From the NCBI GenBank assembly GCA_003153655.1, contig PMAK01000154.1, forward strand, positions 30,124 through 35,381: a DNA stretch of 5,258 nt, given 5' to 3'. This DNA comes from Phycisphaerales bacterium (lineage in GTDB: Bacteria; Planctomycetota; Phycisphaerae; Tepidisphaerales; Tepidisphaeraceae). Every line of letters starts with the position of its first letter. Positions within the stretch are counted from its first letter, which is position 1. Below, in pieces: positions 1 to 4,855 of the stretch. The notes beneath the pieces were generated by a model. That model was not told the DNA's origin. It was given only the letters and a program-made list of their open reading frames with translations, and made no database searches. Both the position numbers and the translations under genes were made by a program.

Positions 1-148
1 TAGCGTCATCGACGGTGGCCGAGAGGCTGCCCGCGATGTGCGGGAGCGAAACATTGGCGATGCTGGTATCCAGCACCTCCATAAATGTCGCCATCGAAAC
101 GACAACGGCGATAAGCCACGGATTGACTGGGGGTCGATCGTCAGCCAT
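1..148 (-). CDS. DHA2-family (EmrB/QacA-type) MFS drug-efflux permease, N-terminal fragment
   Basis: Only the first 49 codons are inside the window; the gene continues past position 1. An N-terminal stretch of about 10 polar residues is followed by a first membrane helix (about residues 11-28). This runs into LDTSIANVSLPHIAG (residues 26-40), the conserved end of helix 1 in 14-helix proton-driven multidrug exporters of the EmrB/QacA group (usual form LDxTIVNVALPxI). The family pumps hydrophobic drugs and toxins through the inner membrane and, with an EmrA-type adaptor, out across the periplasm. The ATG at 148 lies 6 bp after the adaptor stop codon and has no clear Shine-Dalgarno site, so translation is probably coupled to the upstream gene. 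Family assignment is firm despite the short fragment; substrate is unknown. Confidence 0.88.
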   Translation of the reverse strand, partial: MADDRPPVNPWLIAVVVSMATFMEVLDTSIANVSLPHIAGSLSATVDDA

Positions 149-154
149 GGCGAT

Positions 155-1288
155 TCATCTGAATTTGACGCTCGGATTCGCCGACATCCCCGGCGAAAGC
201 AGGTGCTCCGCATCATCATTCTGATGCGGATCAAGCACGATTTTCACCGGAATACGCTGAACGATCTTGACATAATTCCCCGTCGCATTCTCCGGCGGGA
301 GCAGCGTAAACCGCGCGCCCGTCCCGCTCTGAATGCTCTGCACCTTCCCCGTAATCTTCCGCCCCGGATACGCATCAACAGATATCTCCACCGGCTGCCC
401 CGGCTGAATATGATCCAGCTGCGTCTCCTTAAAATTCGCCACCACCCACACGTCATATTCAACGATCGAAAACATAGGCTGATCGACCTGGATATAATCC
501 CCCGGGTCCACATTCTTGCGGGTGATGACGCCATCTGAGGTAGCGTAGATTTTGCAATAACCGACGTTATTCCGAGCCTGCTGCAGAGCTCCCTCCGTGG
601 CCTTCAGATTTCCTTGCGCGGTTTGCACCGCCATCTGCGCATTGACGACCTGAGCCTTGGCGGACGTGAGCTTTGCCTTGGCGTCTTCAACCTGCGCAGC
701 CGTGGTCCGCTCAGCCGCGATGGCATTGTCCATCTGCTGCTTCGATCGCGCCCGCTCGTCCAATGCCTTGAATCTCGCCAAATCATTCCCTGAATTCTGC
801 GCATTCGCCTGCGTGACAAGAAGCTCCGCCTGCGCTTCGCCGACATTCGCCTGGCTGACCTCCACCTGCGTTTGCGATTCCGATAATTTTCCCTGCATGG
901 AGGCGTAGTTGCCCTCCGCCTGCGCCAAAGCAGCCTCATAGTCGCGCGCATCCAATTCAACCAGAAGATCCCCCTTCTTCACGCGGGAGTTGTCATCGAT
1001 ATTGACGCTCTGAACGATGCCGGAAACTTTCGGGCTGACCGAGATGACCGAGCCTTCGATGAACGCGTCGTCGGTTGTTTCGTAATGTCGTGCATCCAGC
1101 CAATAGACGAGCGCGGCCGTCCCGCCACCAACGACCAGCACGATCAGAATGATCATCCGCACCGGCCGCTTATAGAAAGGCTTCCTGGGCTCGGAAGGCT
1201 TCCCGTCCTTCTGCTGATTCTTCTCCGAATTCTTATTCTGATCGGATTGCTCTGATGGCCCGGAATCTTTTGATTGGTTTTCGTCCAT
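155..1288 (-). CDS. EmrA/HlyD-family membrane-fusion (periplasmic adaptor) protein
   Basis: This 377-residue protein is the adaptor that would couple the adjacent inner-membrane exporter to an outer-membrane channel. Residues 1-43 are a low-complexity cytoplasmic tail rich in Ser, Gln, Lys and Glu. One membrane anchor spans about 44-64. TTDDAFIEG (71-79) is the EmrA-type entry into the lipoyl-like domain, whose halves are at about 80-115 and 244-275. They are split by an Ala/Gln-rich coiled-coil hairpin (about 116-243). The beta-barrel part carries WVVANFKETQLDHIQPGQPV (281-300) and GNYVKIVQRIPVKI (337-350), both typical of EmrA. The reading frame stays open upstream to 1507, but that extension would overlap the stress-protein gene and contains no adaptor-like sequence, so the ATG at 1288 was chosen. 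No Shine-Dalgarno site is seen there. The length is normal for the family. No TolC partner is in the window. Confidence 0.93.
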   Translation of the reverse strand: MDENQSKDSGPSEQSDQNKNSEKNQQKDGKPSEPRKPFYKRPVRMIILIVLVVGGGTAALVYWLDARHYETTDDAFIEGSVISVSPKVSGIVQSVNIDDNSRVKKGDLLVELDARDYEAALAQAEGNYASMQGKLSESQTQVEVSQANVGEAQAELLVTQANAQNSGNDLARFKALDERARSKQQMDNAIAAERTTAAQVEDAKAKLTSAKAQVVNAQMAVQTAQGNLKATEGALQQARNNVGYCKIYATSDGVITRKNVDPGDYIQVDQPMFSIVEYDVWVVANFKETQLDHIQPGQPVEISVDAYPGRKITGKVQSIQSGTGARFTLLPPENATGNYVKIVQRIPVKIVLDPHQNDDAEHLLSPGMSANPSVKFR

Positions 1289-1406
1289 AGCGTTATATTT
1301 GAGTCTGTTGTGCTCGGTACTATAGGAGCAAACCTGTGATTTGGCCCCTGTAAATTTGAGATGATAACCGGAAGCGCAAATCCGACCCGCGCCATTTTCC
1401 AATCGA
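1289..1406 (-). other. 118-bp spacer between stress-protein and adaptor genes
   Basis: Both flanking genes read leftwards. I see no convincing promoter with a paired -35 and -10, no terminator hairpin and no Shine-Dalgarno site before the ATG at 1288. A TATAGT hexamer occurs on the minus strand, but the nearest -35-like TTTACA is about 24 bp away, too far. Read-through from the upstream promoter is the simplest view, though a weak internal promoter cannot be excluded. Confidence 0.4.
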
Positions 1407-1826
1407 TTAAGCCGGGGCTTTGAGGAGCAAAACGGGCACGTCCACTCGATGTTGCACTCGGCTCGCGGTCGCGCCGAGAAACAGATCCCCAATAATTCGG
1501 TGTCCATGCGTCGTCATCGCAATCAGATCACACCCCCGCTCCTGCACCCAGCGCACAATCTCCGTAACCGGATCACCAAACGCCAGATGCGTCTCCACGC
1601 TAAACCCCTCCGCGGAAAGCTCGTCCTTAATCGTTTCCAAATAAGCCCGATCCTCATCAATCTCCGGACCCACCGCATCCGGCCCATGCGTCCGCGCCGC
1701 CCACCCATCCGCAACGTGCAACAACACGATCTGGCTGTTCATCATCTTCGCCAGCGGCCGAACATGATCCAGAATGATCCGATCCGTCGGCGTCGCATCA
1801 AGCGTGATGAGGATCTTGTTGTACAT
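1407..1826 (-). CDS. Universal stress protein, UspA family, with altered nucleotide-binding loop
   Basis: A 139-residue single-domain Usp of normal length, cytoplasmic and probably dimeric. The N-terminal strand KILITLDAT (4-12) holds the conserved Asp10 that faces the nucleotide in ATP-binding members. The C-terminal part, MTTHGHRIIGDLFLGATASR (104-123) followed by DVPVLLLK, aligns with the ATP-binding loop G-x2-G-x9-G-(S/T). Here the first Gly is Thr105, the second (Gly108) and third (Gly118) are kept, and the final Ser/Thr is Ala119, so ATP binding may be weak or lost. The gene is the first of a leftward unit with an efflux adaptor and permease. It has the only strong promoter-plus-RBS arrangement in the unit. 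Usp proteins promote survival under stress by mechanisms that differ between members; the partner or ligand here cannot be read from sequence. Confidence 0.92.
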   Translation of the reverse strand: MYNKILITLDATPTDRIILDHVRPLAKMMNSQIVLLHVADGWAARTHGPDAVGPEIDEDRAYLETIKDELSAEGFSVETHLAFGDPVTEIVRWVQERGCDLIAMTTHGHRIIGDLFLGATASRVQHRVDVPVLLLKAPA

Positions 1827-1835
1827 GCAGCCGTT

Positions 1836-1841
1836 CCCTTT
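1836..1841 (-). promoter_or_regulatory. Shine-Dalgarno site of the stress-protein gene
   Basis: The minus strand reads AAAGGGA with the GGG 9 nt before the ATG at 1826, a good ribosome-binding spacing. It supports this start codon. Confidence 0.6.
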
Positions 1842-1849
1842 GGATCGCC

Positions 1850-1858
1850 ATTATACCA
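1850..1858 (-). promoter_or_regulatory. Extended -10 promoter for the stress-protein/efflux unit
   Basis: The minus strand reads TGGTATAAT, a perfect sigma-70-type -10 (TATAAT) with the upstream TG of an extended -10. No good -35 is found 16-18 bp upstream, which is common for extended -10 promoters. The predicted start of transcription is near 1843, giving a leader of about 17 nt that contains the AAAGGGA ribosome site. This is inferred from consensus matching only. Confidence 0.6.
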
Positions 1859-1903
1859 ATCTAACGATCAAACCAGCATTCTGCCTGGCAATCCGCCATC
1901 GTG

Positions 1904-1909
1904 TACAAT
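1904..1909 (+). promoter_or_regulatory. Possible -10 element of the Clp-N/P450 gene, implying a leaderless mRNA
   Basis: TACAAT matches TATAAT in 5 of 6 positions and ends 7 bp before the A of the ATG at 1917. Transcription from it would start at or next to the start codon. No Shine-Dalgarno sequence precedes the gene, which agrees with a leaderless message. The -35 region (around 1879-1886) is poor, so the site is tentative. Confidence 0.35.
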
Positions 1910-1916
1910 CAGAACC

Positions 1917-3677
1917 ATGTGGCAGCGATTTCCGCCGCGAATGCGACGGACCCTAGTTTCAGCACTCGACGAAGCGGCTCGATCCGGCCGTGAAGCCGCC
2001 GACGTCGAAGACCTCTTCACCGTCATCGCCGGCGATCGCGAAAGCGCCGGGGCCTATCTGCTGGAACAATGCGGCGTGGATGTCGAACTCATCCTCGACC
2101 GCGACGATGCGTCGGTCGCTGAAAATCTCCCCCCCTGCCAACGCGCTCGACGCCTTGATGGATCGGCCCTACGAATCCTGCGGGCGGCATCCGTCGAAGC
2201 CACCCGGCTGCGCCACGCACACGTCGGAACCGAACACGTCATCGCCGCCCTCGCACAGGCGGGCGATCTGGCCCTCGGGAAAAAGCTCAACGATGCTGGA
2301 ATGACCCCTGCATATACCGAAGCCGCCATGCGGCGATGGATCGCCGACGGCATGCCCCGCCGCCGAAACGGATGGGGCTTTGCTCACATCCGCCCCGCGG
2401 CCCTCGCCGCCATCGTTCGACCTCTGCAAAGAGCCGCCCGAATCCCGCGAATCGCCTGGAACATCTACGGCAAAAAAAGCCTCGGCCACCCGGGATTCGT
2501 CAAAAATCCCTACCCCCTCTATCGCTGGCTGCGCGAGCACGACCCCGTCCGCAAAGACCCGCTCGCCCCCGCGTGGGTGCTCACGCGCTACGACGATGTC
2601 CTGGAAATGCTCCGCGATCCGCGATTCAAAAAAGACCCCTTCGCCCCCGAACGCCTGCCCCGCCTCGTGCGCAAGCAACTCAATGTCGGCAGCGAAGACA
2701 CGCGCGTCGAGATCGAAGCCGTATCAATGCTCTTTCTTGATCCGCCGAATCACACCCGCGTCCGCGGCATATTCGCCCGCGCCTTCACACCCGCCTCTCT
2801 CGCCGAGCTTCGGCCCCGAATAGAATTAATCGCCCGGAAACGCATCGATTGCGTCGCCGGCAGCGGCAAGATGGATATCGTCGCCGACCTCGCTTATTCC
2901 CTTCCGGTGATCGTCATCGCGGAAATGCTCGGTTTCCCCGCCGAAGATTATCCCAAAATCAAGATATGGTCCGATCAACTCGCCGCCGCACTCTCATTAA
3001 ATCCCTCCGGCGAGCAGCAGGTCAAAGCCAACGAAGCATGGACCGAAATCCGCGGCTATTTCGATCAGGTCGTCTATCAATCCAAAGCCAAGCCGGGCAA
3101 CGCACTCTTACACCGCTTGCTCGAAGCAGAAAACGAGCCCGATGGACTCAACCGTGAGGAGATTTTTACCAACTGCGTTCTCCTCCTCTCCGCCGGCCAC
3201 GAAACCACGACAAACCTCATCGGCAACGGCGTCCTCGCCCTCCTGCAAAATATCGACCAGTGGAACCTGCTCGTTCGCCAACCCGATCTGATCGAAGCGG
3301 CTGTCGAAGAAATCCTCCGTTACGACAGCCCCGTCCAATGGACCAGCCGCCTCACCGGCGAAACAATCGAAATGAACGGCCGCGTAATCCCCCCCGGCGA
3401 AATCATCCTCGGCTGTCTCGGCGCCGCCAACCGCGATCCCGCCAAATTCACCGACCCCGATCGCCTGAATATCCAGCGCACCGACAACAAACACCTCGCC
3501 TTCGGCTCAGGAATCGACTTCTGCCTCGGCGCAGCCCTCGCCCACATGGAAATGCAAATCGTCCTCAGGGAACTAACCACCCGATTCCCAAAAATGCAAT
3601 TGGCGAAAAAACGCCTCGAATGGCTGAAAGGCCTGACCTTCCGCGGCGTGAAAAATCTTCCCGTAATCGTCCGGTAG
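1917..3677 (+). CDS. Fusion of a ClpC/ClpA-type N-terminal domain with a cytochrome P450 monooxygenase
   Basis: 586 residues in one uninterrupted frame. Residues 4-60 and 82-141 are two Clp repeats: the first matches the very start of ClpC (RF, then an Arg-rich helix, then LDEAARSG), and the second keeps HVGTEHVIAAL (102-112). In ClpC this domain binds adaptors and tagged substrates. A basic, Ala/Pro/Arg-rich linker (about 142-190) leads to a full P450 beginning near NPYPLYRWLREHDPV (197-211). Visible P450 landmarks are C-helix HTRVR (279-283), I-helix AGHETT (426-431) with the Glu429/Thr430 pair for oxygen activation, K-helix ExxR (465-468), Arg478 as probable heme-propionate contact, and the heme loop FGSGIDFCLG (529-538) with ligand Cys536. 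Asp534 replaces the usual His/Arg. No membrane anchor or reductase domain is present, so a soluble enzyme using external ferredoxin-type electrons is likely. There is no AAA+ module. Typical soluble P450s have about 400 residues; the excess is the Clp part. Substrate unknown. The frame is open back to 1449, but that part lies antisense to the stress-protein gene. Confidence 0.92.
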   Translation: MWQRFPPRMRRTLVSALDEAARSGREAADVEDLFTVIAGDRESAGAYLLEQCGVDVELILDRDDASVAENLPPCQRARRLDGSALRILRAASVEATRLRHAHVGTEHVIAALAQAGDLALGKKLNDAGMTPAYTEAAMRRWIADGMPRRRNGWGFAHIRPAALAAIVRPLQRAARIPRIAWNIYGKKSLGHPGFVKNPYPLYRWLREHDPVRKDPLAPAWVLTRYDDVLEMLRDPRFKKDPFAPERLPRLVRKQLNVGSEDTRVEIEAVSMLFLDPPNHTRVRGIFARAFTPASLAELRPRIELIARKRIDCVAGSGKMDIVADLAYSLPVIVIAEMLGFPAEDYPKIKIWSDQLAAALSLNPSGEQQVKANEAWTEIRGYFDQVVYQSKAKPGNALLHRLLEAENEPDGLNREEIFTNCVLLLSAGHETTTNLIGNGVLALLQNIDQWNLLVRQPDLIEAAVEEILRYDSPVQWTSRLTGETIEMNGRVIPPGEIILGCLGAANRDPAKFTDPDRLNIQRTDNKHLAFGSGIDFCLGAALAHMEMQIVLRELTTRFPKMQLAKKRLEWLKGLTFRGVKNLPVIVR

Positions 3678-3739
3678 GCAAAAATGCGGTAAATAACCCC
3701 GCCACTACTAAAGTAAGTACAGTTTCCGCCCCAACAACC

Positions 3740-3750
3740 CTAAAGTTTAG
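3740..3750. repeat. Short AT-rich palindrome next to the GC hairpin
   Basis: CTAAAGTTTAG is a 5-bp perfect inverted repeat around a single G. It sits one base before the GC-rich hairpin at 3752. CTAAAGT also occurs 32 bp earlier at 3708-3714. It may be part of the same repeat unit or a chance palindrome. Confidence 0.35.
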
Positions 3751-3751
3751 C

Positions 3752-3769
3752 CGCGTCGCTTGCGACGCG
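3752..3769. repeat. Perfect GC-rich hairpin in the convergent intergenic region
   Basis: CGCGTCGCTTGCGACGCG is a perfect inverted repeat: 8-bp arms around TT, or equivalently a 7-bp stem closed by a CUUG tetraloop, a very stable RNA loop. It lies 74 bp after the P450 stop and 36 bp after the end of the zinc-ribbon gene on the other strand, so it could end or protect both transcripts. Neither strand has the run of T expected of an intrinsic terminator. A REP-like dispersed palindrome is the other reading. Confidence 0.6.
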
Positions 3770-3805
3770 CGTGCTTATCCATGTCCCCGAAACGCAACCG
3801 CCAAA

Positions 3806-4702
3806 TTAACCGGCCGTCTGCTCATCCCCGCTCGAATCATCATCTTCTTCAAGCGTGATCGATTTAACCACGTCTTCCGCCGCTGTCTGCCGATTGACCG
3901 CAGCCTTCAGATTACTCGTCTTAATCCGCGGCTCCTTCTTTTCCTTCACCTTGTTGACCGCCAATTCGATCGGCAGATCGTCCGGAATATACAAAATACA
4001 TTTGCAACTCGGACAGAAAATCAGTTCATCGCGGCTATGAAGCTTGTTGTAAACGTCGGTGACCAGATCCATGTTGCAGTTATTGCAGGCATATTCTTCC
4101 CGCCGTCGGTCTGGTTTGGTGAGCGCGCTCATCGCCTCGCCTTCAAACCGATCCGCAAGCCGCTCGAAAGCATCCAACGCCGCCTTCGGAACGGCCGCTG
4201 CCGCCGCATCACGCGCCGGACGCAGCGAATTGACCTCAGCCTGAAGCTGCTTGACGCGGTCGTTGATCTCCTTCCGCATCGATTCCAGCTTTTCCTTCTC
4301 GACATCCAAGAGCCCGCTCAGCTCCTTCGTCTCTGCCTGGAGCTTCTCAACCTCCGTCATGACGTTGAGCAATTCTTCCTCAACTTTGCCCTTGTCTAAT
4401 TTCTCTGTGTTAATTTCGACGAGGAACGCCTGGTACTCGCGATTGTTCTTGGCGTTGGTCTGTTGCGTGCGCAGCCGTTCAATCTTCACTTCGCGCGTCT
4501 TCAGATCGAGATCAAGCTGCGCAGCCTGCGATTGCTGCTCCCTCAGCGTCGTCTGCCCCAGGCGCAAACGCTCCGAAAGCTCGTTGGATTTTCGCTCTTG
4601 TATGCGGACGTTCTTGCTGACGGCATCGAGCCTCGATTGGGCTTCGCGGAGTTTCTGATCAGCTTGATAAAGTTTCACCAGCGCAATGTTCGTCGGACCC
4701 AT
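3806..4702 (-). CDS. CT398-like coiled-coil protein with C4 zinc ribbon (DUF164/zf-RING_7 family)
   Basis: 298 residues. Residues about 6-160 form a long charged coiled coil, interrupted by NNREYQAFLVEI (86-97), the most conserved motif of this family. After an Ala-rich turn (165-175) comes the zinc ribbon, with two CxxC pairs: Cys206/Cys209 (CNNC) and Cys230/Cys233 (CPSC). An extra Cys235 follows. The tail of about 55 residues is unusual: a basic stretch (KVKEKKEPRIK) and then a Ser/Asp/Glu-rich acidic end (EEDDDSSGDE). The family is widespread in bacteria and mostly uncharacterised; the chlamydial member CT398 has been reported to bind sigma-54 and export-apparatus proteins. A nucleic-acid or protein scaffold role is therefore possible but not shown. 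The ATG at 4702 is preferred because GAGGT precedes it by 8 nt; the in-frame TTG at 4717 overlaps that site. Confidence 0.88.
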   Translation of the reverse strand: MGPTNIALVKLYQADQKLREAQSRLDAVSKNVRIQERKSNELSERLRLGQTTLREQQSQAAQLDLDLKTREVKIERLRTQQTNAKNNREYQAFLVEINTEKLDKGKVEEELLNVMTEVEKLQAETKELSGLLDVEKEKLESMRKEINDRVKQLQAEVNSLRPARDAAAAAVPKAALDAFERLADRFEGEAMSALTKPDRRREEYACNNCNMDLVTDVYNKLHSRDELIFCPSCKCILYIPDDLPIELAVNKVKEKKEPRIKTSNLKAAVNRQTAAEDVVKSITLEEDDDSSGDEQTAG

Positions 4703-4710
4703 AAGGGAAT

Positions 4711-4715
4711 ACCTC
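4711..4715 (-). promoter_or_regulatory. Shine-Dalgarno site deciding the start of the zinc-ribbon gene
   Basis: The minus strand reads GAGGT, 8 nt before the ATG at 4702. It favours this ATG over the in-frame TTG at 4717, five codons upstream, whose own first codons contain the site. Confidence 0.55.
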
Positions 4716-4734
4716 AAACAACTTCGGACCTACT

Positions 4735-4762
4735 ATTATGGCGACCCAGCACCGGATGGAAA
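4735..4762 (-). promoter_or_regulatory. Possible promoter of the zinc-ribbon gene
   Basis: On the minus strand, TTTCCA (4757-4762, 4 of 6 to TTGACA) lies 16 bp before CATAAT (4735-4740, 5 of 6 to TATAAT). Transcription would start near 4728, giving a leader of about 25 nt with the GAGGT site. Consensus matching only. Confidence 0.35.
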
Positions 4763-4791
4763 GGGGATAATCCAAAATTGACCCGCGATCA

Positions 4792-4820
4792 TCGTCAACC
4801 CTACCCATTTCGAGTAGAAT
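4792..4820 (+). promoter_or_regulatory. Possible promoter of the glycosyltransferase gene
   Basis: TCGTCA (4792-4797, 4 of 6 to TTGACA) is followed after 17 bp by TAGAAT (4815-4820, 5 of 6 to TATAAT). The predicted start is near 4827, leaving a leader of about 28 nt. The TTGACC at 4778-4783 is a better -35 by sequence but has no suitable -10 at the right distance. Confidence 0.35.
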
Positions 4821-4834
4821 TCCCGCCGCCGGCG

Positions 4835-4855
4835 ATGGCTAGCCGAGGCTGCTGA
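4835..4855 (+). other. Six-codon upstream mini-ORF overlapping the glycosyltransferase start
   Basis: ATG GCT AGC CGA GGC TGC TGA encodes MASRGC and ends in TGATG, where the stop shares its A with the ATG at 4855. That arrangement allows translational coupling. The mini-ORF has no visible Shine-Dalgarno site of its own and may be chance; its frame is also open upstream across the antisense strand of the zinc-ribbon gene. Confidence 0.2.

Noticed and set aside
38..538. Plus-strand open frame of 166 codons at the left edge
   Set aside because: It is antisense to the permease and adaptor genes and Arg/His-rich, with no recognisable family.
1289..1507. Upstream in-frame extension of the EmrA-like adaptor (450 residues if started at 1507)
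   Set aside because: It overlaps the end of the stress-protein gene in another frame and has no adaptor-like sequence. EmrA proteins start with a short cytoplasmic tail as seen from 1288.
1449..1916. Upstream in-frame extension of the Clp-N/P450 protein (742 residues if started at 1449)
   Set aside because: It lies antisense to the well-supported stress-protein gene and encodes Arg/His/Pro-rich sequence with no domain. The Clp domain begins exactly where ClpC proteins begin when started at 1917.
2169..2678. Minus-strand open frame of 169 codons inside the P450 gene
   Set aside because: It is the antisense shadow of the Clp/P450 linker region, Gly/Ala-rich without motifs, and the sense strand has unambiguous domains.
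3260..4399. Long plus-strand open frame of 379 codons
   Set aside because: It crosses the P450 in a different frame and the zinc-ribbon gene antisense. The product is Arg/Pro/Asn-rich low-complexity sequence typical of a shadow frame in GC-rich DNA.
3703..4702. Zinc-ribbon protein as a transposase or DNA-binding mobile-element gene
   Set aside because: The coiled coil, the NNREYQAFLVEI motif and the CNNC/CPSC ribbon fit the CT398-like family. No terminal inverted repeats, target duplication or catalytic DDE pattern is seen.
4463..4855. Plus-strand open frame of 130 codons reaching the glycosyltransferase start
   Set aside because: It is mostly antisense to the zinc-ribbon coiled coil, with no domain. 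Only its last six codons are noted separately as a possible mini-ORF.
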